This document shows, piece after piece, positions 16,838-26,508 of a DNA stretch of 63,204 nucleotides. Positions within the stretch are counted from its first letter, which is position 1. Every line of letters starts with the position of its first letter. The translations under genes were made by a program, and so were the position numbers. The stretch is from an uncultured Eubacteriales bacterium (GTDB lineage: Bacteria; Bacillota; Clostridia; Christensenellales; Aristaeellaceae), in contig OMZP01000006.1 of assembly GCA_900315585.1 (NCBI GenBank), positions 1 to 63,204 of the forward strand, written 5' to 3'. The notes beneath the pieces are model-generated. The model made no database searches. It saw only the letters and a list, made by a program, of their open reading frames with translations, and was not told the origin of the DNA.

Positions 16838-19447
16838 ATGAGAAAACTTGCGCTGCTGCTCGTGCTGTGCCTGCTGGCGACGATGCTGCCGGGCATGGCC
16901 TTCGGAGAGGAAATGGGGGAGATCGCTCCCGAGGAAGTGATCGTCTCGCTGGAGTCGCCGGAGGAGGAAGCCGCCCCTGTGGAACCTGCTTTCGAGGAAC
17001 CCGCGCCCGCGGAGACCATACCCGAGGAGCCCGCTCCCGCGGAGACCGTGCCCGAGGAGCCCGCACCCGCGGAGCCCGCTCCCGAGGTGACGACGCCGGA
17101 GGAGCCAGCACCCGCGGAACCCGCTCCGGCGGAGACCACCCCTGCTGAACCCGCGCCCGAGGAGCCTGCGCCAGCGGAGCCCGCGCCCGAGGAGCCTGCG
17201 CCAGCGGAGCCCGCGCCCGCGGAGCCTGCCCCGGCGGAGCTGGTGGGCATCATCGGCGACGAAGGCATCACCTTCGCCCCGGAGGGCGACGCGCCGGAGG
17301 ACCCGGAGGGCCTGTTGCAGTACGAGGCCGGGGAGCATGTGGAAGGTGACCTGGGCCTGGATGAGCCGGACCCCGCCGTGGCGGCGGCCGAGATGGCCGA
17401 AGAAGCGCCGCAGCTGGTGGCGGCGGTGCCCCACACCGACCCCAACGGCCCGATCCTGGCAGCCTACCAGATCGTGCTGGGCGTGGGCGAGGGCTTTGCC
17501 CTGAACGCCTCGATGCCCGCGGGAAGGGAGATGGCCGTCAGCTTTGCCTCCACCGACCCGAACGTCGCCTCCGTGGGCGGCGACGGCGTGGTGTGGGCCT
17601 GGAACCCCGGCGACATCACCGTCGTGGCCACCGCCGCCGACGGCACCTATGCCGAGTGCTTCGTGTCGGTGCGCCGGGCCCCGGACGCCGTGGCCTTCGC
17701 CGTGCCCGCCTATTCCATCGGCAAGGGCGAGACCGCGCCCGCGCCGGGGGTGGTGCTGGGCAACGGCACCGCCGAGTATGCCGGCAGCTACACCCTCACG
17801 AGCTCCAAGCCCAAGGTCATCGCCGTCAATGAATACGGCCAGCTGGTGGGCAAAAAGACGGGCAAGTCCGTCATCACCGTCACCACCTACAACGGCCTCT
17901 CCGCCAGCATGACCGTCACCGTGGTCAAGGCGCCGAAAAAGATCACCATCGCCCTGGAAAAGACCGCCATGGGCCTGGGGGAGACGGGCATGGTGCGCTA
18001 CACCCTGCCCAAGCGGACGGCCAGCCAGATCACCTTCACCAGCGAGAACCCCGCCGTGGTGGCCGTGGATGCCGCCGGCGTGATGACCGCCGTGGGCGAG
18101 GGCGTCGCCCGGATCCGCGTGACCACCTTCAATGGCAAGACCGCCTATGGAGACGTGACCGTCAAGGCCGCGCCCACGTCGCTGAGCTTTGGCTCGCCGG
18201 AGTTCATCATGGGCGTCGGCATGTCCACCACCTCCGCCGCCTTCGTGAACGAGGGCGCGGCGGCGGGCATCGCCTATACCATCGGCAACCCCGGCGTCGC
18301 CAGCTATGAGAAGGGCGTCATCAAGGCCCTGAACGTGGGCGAGACCGACCTGACCGCCACCACCTACAACGGCCTGGTCGCCACCTGCAAGCTGGTGGTG
18401 AAGCCCAAGCCCGCCTACGTGCGCCTGCCCTATACCACGCTGACCATCGCCGTGGGCGACGTGGTGGCCCTGACGCCGGACGTGGGCGACAGCGCCAGTA
18501 CCTTCACCTACAAGACCAGCTCCAAGAAGAGGGTCTCCGTCACGCCGGAGGGCGTGATCACCGGCCTGGCCAAGGGCAAGGCCACCATCACCATCAAGAC
18601 CTACAACAAGAAGAAGTGCAAGCTGAAGGTCGTCGTGAGCAACACGCCCGTCGCGCCGGTGACGCCCGTCACCCCGGTGCCGGAGCTGCCCGTGAACCTG
18701 GCGGGCCTGTCCTTCGCCATCCCGGCCCGCGTGACCGACATCGGCGGCATTCCCGGGAACCTGAAGATGATCGACGACATCCGCGTCAGCGCCCAGGGCC
18801 AGATCGAGGCCATGCGCGTGGCCGGGGTCATCACCGACGCCGACGCCTCCAAGCGGGCGAGCATCGTGAACAACGCCTTCGCGGACTACGCCTTCCCCTG
18901 GATGACCCCGGAATACCAGGTCTACTGGAAGGCCGCCAACAGCGAGGGCGGCGTCAAGGACTTCAAGCCCGGCATCGTCTACTACGGCCTGCCCTACATC
19001 TCCGGCTCCGGCAAGAACCGCCTCTACAACGCCTCCCGGGCGCTGAACGAAGGCCGCTACACCAACAGCGGCGCGGGCTACTACGTGCTGAACCGGACGA
19101 ACCTGCTGAACAAGAAGTACGTGGGCAACGACTGCTCCGGCTTCGTGGACGCGGCCATCTGGGGCGTGGGCAAGGTCACCGACCGCACCACCGAGATCGC
19201 CAAGGACAACAAGAAGTACAAGACCATCGCGGACTACGGCAGCCTGCGCACCGGCGATCTGATCTGCAAGTCCAGCGCCCACGTGGTGATGTTCCTCTAC
19301 TGGGCCAGCGAGGACAAGAGCCGCATGATGATCATCGAGAACGGCGGCATCGAGCCGGGCACCAACACCGTGCACTGCATCGTCATGGACACCGGCTACT
19401 ATCAGGCCAACGGCTACAGTGTCCGCCGGCTCGCGTCGCTGGGGTAG
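16838..19447 (+). CDS. secreted Big_2 repeat protein with C-terminal NlpC/P60-type peptidase
   Basis: An 869-residue exported protein. ATG 16838 is preferred over 16820 because AGGGAG at 16823-16828 then has 9-nt spacing and the product begins with a clean signal peptide (MRKLALLLVLCLLATMLPG). Residues about 35-130 are Glu-Pro-Ala repeats (EEPAPAE type), a wall-spanning or flexible stalk. About five Ig-like Big_2 units follow (NGxxAxxxVTV endings; a LGVGEGF-type opening). The C-terminal domain has NDCSGFVDAAIW (C766) and SAHVVMFLY (H815), the Cys-His pair of NlpC/P60 endopeptidases. It probably cleaves or remodels peptidoglycan outside the cell. Confidence 0.85.
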   Translation: MRKLALLLVLCLLATMLPGMAFGEEMGEIAPEEVIVSLESPEEEAAPVEPAFEEPAPAETIPEEPAPAETVPEEPAPAEPAPEVTTPEEPAPAEPAPAETTPAEPAPEEPAPAEPAPEEPAPAEPAPAEPAPAELVGIIGDEGITFAPEGDAPEDPEGLLQYEAGEHVEGDLGLDEPDPAVAAAEMAEEAPQLVAAVPHTDPNGPILAAYQIVLGVGEGFALNASMPAGREMAVSFASTDPNVASVGGDGVVWAWNPGDITVVATAADGTYAECFVSVRRAPDAVAFAVPAYSIGKGETAPAPGVVLGNGTAEYAGSYTLTSSKPKVIAVNEYGQLVGKKTGKSVITVTTYNGLSASMTVTVVKAPKKITIALEKTAMGLGETGMVRYTLPKRTASQITFTSENPAVVAVDAAGVMTAVGEGVARIRVTTFNGKTAYGDVTVKAAPTSLSFGSPEFIMGVGMSTTSAAFVNEGAAAGIAYTIGNPGVASYEKGVIKALNVGETDLTATTYNGLVATCKLVVKPKPAYVRLPYTTLTIAVGDVVALTPDVGDSASTFTYKTSSKKRVSVTPEGVITGLAKGKATITIKTYNKKKCKLKVVVSNTPVAPVTPVTPVPELPVNLAGLSFAIPARVTDIGGIPGNLKMIDDIRVSAQGQIEAMRVAGVITDADASKRASIVNNAFADYAFPWMTPEYQVYWKAANSEGGVKDFKPGIVYYGLPYISGSGKNRLYNASRALNEGRYTNSGAGYYVLNRTNLLNKKYVGNDCSGFVDAAIWGVGKVTDRTTEIAKDNKKYKTIADYGSLRTGDLICKSSAHVVMFLYWASEDKSRMMIIENGGIEPGTNTVHCIVMDTGYYQANGYSVRRLASLG

Positions 19448-19456
19448 GATACGAAC

Positions 19457-19492
19457 AGGGCGTCTCAAAACAGGATGTTTTGGGACAGCCCT
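19457..19492 (+). terminator. terminator-like hairpin after the NlpC/P60 gene
   Basis: AGGGCGTCTCAAAAC (19457-19471) pairs imperfectly with GTTTTGGGACAGCCCT (19477-19492). No T run follows. The stem resembles that at 41051-41205 (AGGGGCTG, CTCAAAATAC), suggesting one repeat family used as terminators. The chained-hairpin array starts at the next base. Confidence 0.5.
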
Positions 19493-19676
19493 ATGAATTG
19501 CGCCTTCGGCGCGTGAATTGTCCTGCGGACATGAATTGCACATCGTGCGTGAATTGCGCCAAGGCAAAGTTGCCTTGGCGCATGAAATGAGAAGACGCAA
19601 TTCAAATCATGGAGCGAAGCGAGAAATCATGGCGAAGCCAATTCATGGCGCTATGCGCCGATTCATTCGCCTCTCA
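19493..19676. repeat. chained mini-hairpin array, copy 2
   Basis: The left half has linkers ATGAATT or GTGAATT and hairpins GCGCC-TTC-GGCGC, GTCC-TGC-GGAC and GCAC-ATC-GTGC, then a longer central stem (GCGCCAAGGCA, loop AAGT, TGCCTTGGCGC). The right half has linkers AAATCAT, AATTCAT and GATTCAT and hairpins around GCGAAGC, GGC-GAA-GCC and GGCGC-TAT-GCGCC. It has the same architecture as 8485-8642, but only the first left-hand stem is the same; the others differ and remain self-complementary. Confidence 0.7.
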
Positions 19677-19757
19677 GACCTGATTACCTTCGGGTAAAAT
19701 CTCGTTGTGAGGAGGATGGTGGAATAGTCCGACATGGCAATGGGGTGCCCCGCCGGG

Positions 19758-20135
19758 TTACGGCTTCCGCCGCGTCACGGCCTCGTGCTCCCGCGCCAGT
19801 TCGCCACGCAGCTCCAGGGAGTTCCAGCTGACGTTGCTGGGGGTCAGGATGGCCTTGAGGGCGATGCGGGGGATGCCCTCGTCCCGCATGCCCTGCAAAA
19901 AAGCGTCCAGCTGGGGACTGAGCAGGTGGCACATGACCAGCATCGGGTCGGAAAAGCCGCCGATGGTGGGCACGGGCTTTGCCGCCACGGGGATGCCGGC
20001 CAGCGCGCCGATGGGCAGGCCGTATTCAAAGGGCGACACGGCGCGCAGGGCCAGCCCCTGTGCCTCGCAGAGGGCGCGCAGCCCTTTGAGCGTCTCCCCG
20101 TCCAGGTTGTAGCAGAGTATCGTCGGCGCGGCCAT
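19758..20135 (-). CDS. DUF3783-type protein
   Basis: A 125-residue protein. ATG 20135 is chosen because AAGGAGG lies 7 nt upstream; longer in-frame extensions have no ribosome site. The middle (GETLKGLRALCEAQGLALRAV, then HLLSPQLDAFLQGMRDEGIPRIALKAILT) matches the DUF3783 family as I recall it: a small domain of unknown function in Clostridia. It diverges from the M18 peptidase gene, sharing a 121-bp intergenic region. Confidence 0.55.
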   Translation of the reverse strand: MAAPTILCYNLDGETLKGLRALCEAQGLALRAVSPFEYGLPIGALAGIPVAAKPVPTIGGFSDPMLVMCHLLSPQLDAFLQGMRDEGIPRIALKAILTPSNVSWNSLELRGELAREHEAVTRRKP

Positions 20136-20196
20136 GTCGCGGCCTCCTTTGCATGGGATAGGAACATTATAAGGCCCCGTCCGCTTCAATGTCAAC

Positions 20197-20225
20197 TTGA
20201 AACTTTCGCCCGGGGCGTGTATAAT
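20197..20225 (+). promoter_or_regulatory. promoter for the M18 aminopeptidase
   Basis: TTGAAA (20197-20202), 17-nt spacer, TATAAT (20220-20225). Confidence 0.75.
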
Positions 20226-20256
20226 CTCAGTGGAGTAATGTACGGAGGTCATACCC

Positions 20257-21549
20257 ATGGACGCAATCAAAGGCTTGATGGATTTTATCGACCGCGCGCC
20301 GACGGCCTTCCACGCGGTGGCGCAGATCGCCGGGGTGCTGGAGGACGCGGGCTACGAGCGCCTGGAGGAGACGGAGCCCTGGCGCATCATCCCCGGCGGA
20401 CGCTACTTTTTCACCCGGAACCGCTCGTCGCTGATCGCCCTCAGGATTCCCGCGGAGGGCTTCACGCCCTTCCAGATCGTCGCCAGCCACGGCGATTCCC
20501 CCTGCTTCAAGCTGAAGCCCAACGCCGACAGGGTCAGCCAGGGCCTGGCGGCGCTGAACGTGGAGAAGTACGGCGGGATGCTGATGGCCACCTGGCTGGA
20601 CCGGCCCCTGTCCGTGGCAGGGCGGCTGGTCGTGAAGGGGGAGAAGGGGCTTGAGACCCGGCTGGTGAACGTGGAGCGGGAGCTGGCGCTGATCCCCAAC
20701 GTGCCCATCCACTTCAACCGCAACGCCAACGATGGCGTGGCCCTGAACGCCCAGGTGGACATGCTGCCCATCGTGGGCATGGAGGGCGCGGACGTGATGG
20801 CGGCGGTGGCGGAGTGCGCGGGCGTGGGCAAGGCGCAGATCGCAGGCGCGGACCTGTTCCTCTACAATCGGGATCCGGCCCGGCGCTTCGGCGTGAACGG
20901 GGAGTTCATCGCCGCGCCCCGGCTGGACGACCTGGCCTGCGCCTACGCCTCCCTGCGGGCGCTGCTGGCGGCGAAGCCCTCGAAGCACATCGACGTGATG
21001 TGCGTGTTCGACAACGAGGAGGTGGGCAGCGGCAGCAAGCAGGGCGCGGGCTCCACGCTGCTGATCGACGCCCTGCGGCGCGTGGCGCTGGCCCTGGGCG
21101 CGGGGTCCCAGGCGCTGGAGGCCGCCCTCGCGGGCAGCTTCATGGTGTCCGCTGACAACGCCCACGCCGCGCACCCCGGCCATCCGGAGAAGTACGACGA
21201 GCAGAACCGGGTGTTCATGAACCGGGGCGTGGTGGTGAAGAGCAATGCCAACCAGAAGTATACCAGCGACGGCCTGTCCGCCGCGGTGTTCGAGGGCATT
21301 TGCGAAGGCGCGGGCGTGCCCACCCAGCGGTTCTCCAATCGCTCCGACATCGCCGGCGGATCCACCCTGGGCAACATCGTCAGCGCCTCGGCTTCGATGA
21401 ACGCCGTGGACATCGGCCTGGCCCAGCTGGCCATGCACTCCGCCTGCGAGACCATGGGCGCGGAGGACGTCGGCCACATGATCCGGGCCCTCGCCGCCTT
21501 CCACGAGGCGGAGATCCGGGTGACGGGGGACGGGAGCGTGGCGCTTTAG
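20257..21549 (+). CDS. M18-family aminopeptidase
   Basis: A 430-residue cytosolic dizinc peptidase of the M18 (aspartyl aminopeptidase) family. The metal and catalytic motifs are ASHGDSPCFKLKPN (His and Asp), RLDDLACAYAS, FDNEEVGSGSKQGAGS (catalytic and metal Glu), SADNAHAAHPGHPEKYD and the C-terminal MHSACETMG with its metal histidine. It removes N-terminal, often acidic, residues from peptides. TACGGAGGTC precedes ATG 20257. It is monocistronic. Confidence 0.9.
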   Translation: MDAIKGLMDFIDRAPTAFHAVAQIAGVLEDAGYERLEETEPWRIIPGGRYFFTRNRSSLIALRIPAEGFTPFQIVASHGDSPCFKLKPNADRVSQGLAALNVEKYGGMLMATWLDRPLSVAGRLVVKGEKGLETRLVNVERELALIPNVPIHFNRNANDGVALNAQVDMLPIVGMEGADVMAAVAECAGVGKAQIAGADLFLYNRDPARRFGVNGEFIAAPRLDDLACAYASLRALLAAKPSKHIDVMCVFDNEEVGSGSKQGAGSTLLIDALRRVALALGAGSQALEAALAGSFMVSADNAHAAHPGHPEKYDEQNRVFMNRGVVVKSNANQKYTSDGLSAAVFEGICEGAGVPTQRFSNRSDIAGGSTLGNIVSASASMNAVDIGLAQLAMHSACETMGAEDVGHMIRALAAFHEAEIRVTGDGSVAL

Positions 21550-21584
21550 AAGCCCACCAGGCGTCCAACGGCAGACAGTATAAA

Positions 21585-21709
21585 GAAAACCGGATTGCCA
21601 CGTCGCTCAGGGCAGCGCCCTGACCACCTCGCAATGATGCGAAACAGCCTTGCGGCGCATCATGTCATTGCGAGGAGGCCCGAAGGGCTGACGCGGCAAT
21701 CCGGTTTTC
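21585..21709. repeat. palindromic repeat with GAAAACCGGATTGCC ends
   Basis: GAAAACCGGATTGCC (21585-21599) faces GGCAATCCGGTTTTC (21695-21709). Inner arms include CACCTCGCAATGA and TCATTGCGAGG, and the hairpin GCCCGAAGGGC. It lies between convergent genes, reaches the first base of the RNase R stop codon, and may act as their terminator. Confidence 0.65.
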
Positions 21710-23832
21710 TATGCTTCCGCCTCTTCGACCTCGTCCGTGCGCCTTGGCGGGAGGAGCTCGAAGTTGATCTCCCCCAGGGGCACGTTGGCGCGCTCCACCC
21801 GCACGCGCACCCGATCGCCCAGCCTGAAGGTGGTGCCGGTGGCAGTGCCATAGAGCAGATTGCGCTCCCGGTCGTACTCGTAGTAGTCGTCCAGGCCGGA
21901 AATGTGCACCAGGCCCTCCGCACGGTTTTCCAGCTGCACGTAGAAGCCCCAGGCCGTGACGGAGCAGATTGTGCCGTCGAACTTCGGGCCGATCTGGTGG
22001 CTGGCCCAGGCGGCGGTCATGATGCCGTCGGCCTGGCGCTCGGCGGTGACGGCGGCGGTCTCCCGCTCGGAGGTGTCCCGGGCGATGTCCGGCATCAAGC
22101 CGGACTGCCTGCCCGCCAAATCCAGCTGCCCGTCCAGCAGCCGCTTCAACATCCGGTGCACCACCAGGTCCGGGTAGCGGCGGATGGGGGAGGTGAAGTG
22201 GCAGTAGTCCTTCAACGCCAGGGCGTAGTGGCCAAGCGGGCGCTCGCAGTAGCGGGCCTTCTTCAGGGCTCGGAGCAGGGTGTGGCGGATCACGTCCCGG
22301 GCCGGATGGTCCTTCACTTCCTCCAGGATCCCCTGGAGGATGCCGGGATGGGGCCGGGGCGGGATGCGGGTGTACAGGCCCAGGCCGGACAGAAACGCCT
22401 CCAGGGCGTAGAGCTTTTCCCCGTCCGGGTCCTCGTGGACGCGATAGACGAAGGGCAGCTCCACGCTCCGGGCCAGCGCCGCCACGGTCTCGTTGGCGCA
22501 GAGCATGAAGTCCTCGATGATCCGCTCGGCCTCGCCCCGGGGCTGGCAGAGGATCTCCTCCGGCTCGCCCTTTTCATTCAGCACGAACTCCGGCTCGTCG
22601 ATCTCGAAGTCGATGGACCCGCGGGCCACCCGCTGGGCGCGGAGCACCCGGGAGAGCTCCCGCATGTCAAACAGCGCCTCCCGGATTTCCCGGGAAATGT
22701 CGCATTCGCCGCCCTCGTACAGTCGGTTCACCGCCTCGTAGGTCAGGCGGGCGTGGGAGTGGATCACGGACCTGGCCAGGTGATGGTCCACCACCTTGCC
22801 GTTTGCGATCTCCATGGTCAAGCTCATGGCCAGCCGGTCCACGTCCGGCATCAGCGAGCAGAGGTCGTTGGACAGGCGCTCCGGCAGCATCGGCACGGTG
22901 AGCCCCGGCAGGTACAGGGACGTGCCCCGCAGGTAGGCGTCGTCGTCGATGGCCGTGCCGGGACGCACGTAGTGGCTCACGTCCGCGATGTGCACGCCCA
23001 GCCGCCAGCCCTTTTCCGTGCGCTCAATGGACACGGCGTCGTCGAAGTCCTTGGCGGTGGAACCGTCGATGGTGAAGGTGAGGAGGTCGCGCAGGTCCTC
23101 CCGGCCCGCCAGGTCCTCCGGGCCCACCGCCTCCGGCATGCGCAGCGCCTCGGCCTCCACCTCCGTCCGGAGCTCCGTGGCGAAGCCGTGCTCCTCGGCC
23201 ACGGCCCGCATCAGCGCCGCCATGCTGCCCTCGTTGCCCAGCACCCGCAGGACGCTGGCGTAGATGGGCCGGTTCATCTCCGGGTATCGCTCGATCTTCA
23301 AAAGCGCGATCTGGTCGTTCTTCACATAGTCCAGATCGCCGGTCAGCACCACGTCGTAGGGGATGCGCAGGTCGCAGGGCACGGCGGTGGCGATGGTTTT
23401 GACCTCCGCCCGGCGCTTGGGCGCGCCCTTCGGGGCGCGGCGCTCGATGCGCACGTAGGCGGCGAAGGTGTCCCGCTGGCGCTTTAGTATGGCGTTCAGC
23501 TGGCAGCGTTCGCCCTGGGGCCGCACCAGGATGAGGTCCCCCGGCATGCAGCGGTCCGCGCCGCTGACGACCAGGGTCATGGAGGGCCCGCCGGACAGTG
23601 GCTGGGCCAGGGGCGTGCCGTTGCGCTGGAAGGCGGCCCGGGCGGCCATCAGCCCGATGGCGGCGGGCACGGCCCAGCCGCCCTTGCGGGTGGGGGCGAT
23701 CTGACCCTCCGAGGCCAGCGCGTCGATCGCCGCCTGCGTTTCCTCCAGCGGCGCCTCCAGGGCCTCGGACAGCCGCCGCGCCGTCATGGGCGCGCGGGCC
23801 TCTTCGATGAGCCGCAATACCTGTTCCTTCAT
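21709..23832 (-). CDS. rnr: ribonuclease R (RNase II/R family exoribonuclease)
   Basis: A 707-residue 3'-5' exoribonuclease. ATG 23832 gives GAGGG about 7 nt upstream; a closer ATG at 23838 would leave almost no spacing. An N-terminal winged helix (LRLIEEARAPMTARRLSEAL) and cold-shock domains precede the RNB domain: TIDGSTAKDFDDAVSI (metal aspartates), VHIADVSHYVRPGTAID, LPMLPERLSNDLCSL-type segment, FTSPIRRYPDLVVHR. A C-terminal S1 domain follows (FDGTICSVTAWGFYVQLEN). The usual secG-rnr-smpB context is absent here. It degrades structured RNA in quality control. Confidence 0.92.
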   Translation of the reverse strand: MKEQVLRLIEEARAPMTARRLSEALEAPLEETQAAIDALASEGQIAPTRKGGWAVPAAIGLMAARAAFQRNGTPLAQPLSGGPSMTLVVSGADRCMPGDLILVRPQGERCQLNAILKRQRDTFAAYVRIERRAPKGAPKRRAEVKTIATAVPCDLRIPYDVVLTGDLDYVKNDQIALLKIERYPEMNRPIYASVLRVLGNEGSMAALMRAVAEEHGFATELRTEVEAEALRMPEAVGPEDLAGREDLRDLLTFTIDGSTAKDFDDAVSIERTEKGWRLGVHIADVSHYVRPGTAIDDDAYLRGTSLYLPGLTVPMLPERLSNDLCSLMPDVDRLAMSLTMEIANGKVVDHHLARSVIHSHARLTYEAVNRLYEGGECDISREIREALFDMRELSRVLRAQRVARGSIDFEIDEPEFVLNEKGEPEEILCQPRGEAERIIEDFMLCANETVAALARSVELPFVYRVHEDPDGEKLYALEAFLSGLGLYTRIPPRPHPGILQGILEEVKDHPARDVIRHTLLRALKKARYCERPLGHYALALKDYCHFTSPIRRYPDLVVHRMLKRLLDGQLDLAGRQSGLMPDIARDTSERETAAVTAERQADGIMTAAWASHQIGPKFDGTICSVTAWGFYVQLENRAEGLVHISGLDDYYEYDRERNLLYGTATGTTFRLGDRVRVRVERANVPLGEINFELLPPRRTDEVEEAEA

Positions 23833-23862
23833 GTGCATCCCTCGCTTGTCAAAAACCGGCTG

Positions 23863-25113
23863 TCATTCGGCAGCCGGTTCGTTAGGTTCGTCCCTCTTTT
23901 CCACGCGGATCAGCTCCACGCGGCGGTTGGCGACCTTCTCCACGGTCACATGGAAGTCGCCGCAGTCGAAGCCGTCGCCGGGGTCCGGGAACCGGCCCAG
24001 CACCTCCAGCACCCAGCCGTTCACGGTCACGGAGTCGTAATCCCCGTCGATGGGCATCAGCTCCCGCACGTCCTCCAGGCTCGCGCCGCCAGACACGCGC
24101 CAGCCGCCCTCCGGCAGGGTGACGATGTCCTCCACCACCTCGTCGTGCTCGTCCCAGATGTCGCCCACCAGCTCCTCCAGGATGTCCTCCATGGTGACGA
24201 TGCCCACCACGCCGCCGTACTCGTCCACCACCACGGCCATGTGGTTCTTGGTCTTTTGCAACAGCTTCAGCAGCACGCCCAGCTGGGTGGAGGGCACCAC
24301 GCACAGCGGCGCGGTCATCATCTGGCGGGTGGACTGCCTGTCCCGCAGGCGATAGAAGTCCTTCTCGTGGAGTATGCCCACGATGGTGTCCACGCTATCC
24401 TCGTACACCGGCAGACGCGAGCGCCCGCTGTCCTCAAAGGCGCGGGCGATGTCCTCGGCGCTGTCCTCCACGTCCACGGCCACGAGGTTTACCCGGGGGG
24501 TGAGGATGTCCTCGGCAGTGAGGTCGTTAAACTCGATGGCGGAGCGGATCAGCTCGCTCTCGTGTTCGTCGATCTCGCCCTCGTTCTCCGCCTCCTCCAC
24601 GATGGTGATCAGCTCCTCCTCGGTGATGCCCCGGTCCTCCGCGGGCTTGAACACCCGGTAGACCAGCTTCTGCCAGCAGGTGGTGAGGAAGATGACGGGG
24701 GAGAGGAGGACGAGGATGGCGTTCAGCGCCGGATAGAACGCCAGCGCCACCTTCTCCGGGCGCTCCTTGGCGATGCTCTTGGGGGCGATTTCCCCGAACA
24801 TCAGCACCACCACGGTCATCACCGCCGTGGAGACCGACACCCCCGCGCCGCCGATGAGCCGCACGAACAGCACCGTCGCCAGCGACGCGGAGAGGATGTT
24901 CACGATGTTGTTGCCCACCAGGATGCCGGAGAGCAGGCGGTCGTAGTCCTCGGAGAGGGCCAGCGCCCGCTCCGCCCGGCGGCTTCCGCCGTTGGCCAGG
25001 CTCTTCAACCGCGCCCGGTTCACGCTGGTATAGGCCGTCTCCGAGGCGGAAAAGAACGCCGACAGCGCCACCAGGGCGAGCAGCGATATGATTAGAAACC
25101 CGTTATCGTCCAT
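23863..25113 (-). CDS. CNNM/CBS-domain transporter (HlyC/CorC family)
   Basis: A 416-residue membrane protein. An N-terminal DUF21/CNNM domain with about four helices ([44 protein letters not shown]) is followed by two CBS domains (around [14 protein letters not shown] and [37 protein letters not shown]) and a C-terminal CorC/HlyC domain. The family is implicated in magnesium or cobalt efflux and membrane stress; haemolysin is a historical name. Confidence 0.88.
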   Translation of the reverse strand: MDDNGFLIISLLALVALSAFFSASETAYTSVNRARLKSLANGGSRRAERALALSEDYDRLLSGILVGNNIVNILSASLATVLFVRLIGGAGVSVSTAVMTVVVLMFGEIAPKSIAKERPEKVALAFYPALNAILVLLSPVIFLTTCWQKLVYRVFKPAEDRGITEEELITIVEEAENEGEIDEHESELIRSAIEFNDLTAEDILTPRVNLVAVDVEDSAEDIARAFEDSGRSRLPVYEDSVDTIVGILHEKDFYRLRDRQSTRQMMTAPLCVVPSTQLGVLLKLLQKTKNHMAVVVDEYGGVVGIVTMEDILEELVGDIWDEHDEVVEDIVTLPEGGWRVSGGASLEDVRELMPIDGDYDSVTVNGWVLEVLGRFPDPGDGFDCGDFHVTVEKVANRRVELIRVEKRDEPNEPAAE

Positions 25114-25148
25114 TAAGGACCTTCACGCTCCTTCAATCATTGGGTGTG

Positions 25149-25312
25149 AAGAATGGAGAATGGAAAAGGCGAATGGAAAATGGAGAATGGCGGTGGAAAT
25201 CCTTGCGGATTTCTATTTTCCGGGAAACCGGCCCTTTTGATTCCAATCAAATCCCGAAGGGATTTGCACCGCAATTCCTCATTCCCCATTCCTCATTCCC
25301 CATTCCCCATGC
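25149..25312. repeat. GAATGGAGAATGG-type inverted repeat
   Basis: The left arm (25149-25190) consists of GAATGG-type short units and the right arm (25272-25310) of the complementary ATTCCTCATTCCCCATTCC type. Inside are GGAAATCCTTGCGGATTTC and AAATCCCGAAGGGATTT hairpins. The element fills the gap between the CorC and ManA genes and would form a long imperfect cruciform. Confidence 0.65.
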
Positions 25313-25335
25313 TTAACTCCTCATCCTTCACTCCG

Positions 25336-26352
25336 TCAATCCATCAGTCCCGCAACATTCTCGGCGCGATAGCCCAATTCCTTGCGCAGCGCCTCCTGGT
25401 CGGGCAGGCTGCTCATCAGCACCTTCGTTTCGCCCACCAGGGACACGCCTTCCAGGGCCGCGGGCACCAGCACGCTGTCAAAGGCGTTCAGGGTCATGCT
25501 CTCCTCGCCCCAGCGCAGCTCGCAGGGGGTCAGGGGGGTGAGGAACAGCATCCGGCCGCTCTCCAGGGGCATCGTGCCGGCCAGGTTCAGCCGGCAGAGC
25601 TCGAAGTGGTTGTCGGAGATGTAATAGGTGCGGCTGCCGCCCTTGCAGAGCACGGTGGTGCCCTCGATCTTCTCCAGCCTCAGGTCGGGCTTGCACACCG
25701 CAAGGGCCTTTTCCACGTGCAGCTCGCGGCGGTTGCCCTGCTCGTCCACGCGGTCCCAGTCCCAGAAGCGATAGGTCAGGTCGCAGGATTCCTGGATTTC
25801 ATAGACCAGCACGCCCTCGCCCAGCGTGTGGATCATGCCGCTGGGGATGTAGTACACGTCGCCGGGGCGCACGTTCTGCCAGCGCAGGCATTCCTCGATG
25901 CGGCCTTCCTGGACGATCTTCTCCAGGCGCTCGCCCTTCGTGTCCACGCCGTAGACGATCCGGCTGCCGGGCTCCGCGTTCAGCACAATCCAGGCCTCGG
26001 TCTTGCCGCAGGGCCGGTTTTCGTGGGTCTGGGCGTAGGCGTCGTCTGGGTGCACCTGCACCGACAGGGGCGTTACCGGATCCAGGATTTTCAGGAGCAG
26101 CGGGAAATCGCCCTCCGACCGGCCGGTCAGCTTTTCGCCCCAGAGCTCCACCATGCGGTTCAGGGTCTGCCCGGCGTGGGCGCCGTTGGCCACGGTGCTC
26201 TCGTGTCCCGGCAGGACGGAGACCTCCAGGCTCTCGCCGGTGGCGTCCGCCGGCGCGTCCTTCATCATCGCGTCGCGCAGCATGTGCCCGCCCCAGGGGG
26301 TCTCCGCGCCGTGGCGGAAGCTGGGAGCCATCAACAGCGGATACAAATCCAT
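25336..26352 (-). CDS. manA: class I mannose-6-phosphate isomerase
   Basis: A 338-residue cupin-fold zinc enzyme interconverting mannose 6-phosphate and fructose 6-phosphate. ATG 26352 has AAGGAGG 7 nt upstream. Metal ligands are visible in LSVQVHPDDAYAQTHE and GKTEAWIVL, and in YYIPSGMIHTLGEGVLVYEIQESCDLTYR. Length fits the short bacterial type. It diverges from the helicase gene and no sugar transport or kinase gene is adjacent. Confidence 0.9.
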   Translation of the reverse strand: MDLYPLLMAPSFRHGAETPWGGHMLRDAMMKDAPADATGESLEVSVLPGHESTVANGAHAGQTLNRMVELWGEKLTGRSEGDFPLLLKILDPVTPLSVQVHPDDAYAQTHENRPCGKTEAWIVLNAEPGSRIVYGVDTKGERLEKIVQEGRIEECLRWQNVRPGDVYYIPSGMIHTLGEGVLVYEIQESCDLTYRFWDWDRVDEQGNRRELHVEKALAVCKPDLRLEKIEGTTVLCKGGSRTYYISDNHFELCRLNLAGTMPLESGRMLFLTPLTPCELRWGEESMTLNAFDSVLVPAALEGVSLVGETKVLMSSLPDQEALRKELGYRAENVAGLMD

Positions 26353-26508
26353 GTCCATTCCTCCTTCGTTTTGAGAACAATTCCACACAAGCCGGTGAAT
26401 CGCCCTTGCAAAAGCCGCCGGGCTACGATATACTTTAATAGTAAACCCAACCGCCCAAATACAATGTATCATTTCAGAGCGTCATTGTCAAGAAAAGGAG
26501 GGTCGTCC

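Noticed and set aside
16754..19600. Long minus-strand frame rich in Gly/His/Ala opposite the NlpC/P60 gene
   Set aside because: Antisense shadow; no start context and no family features.
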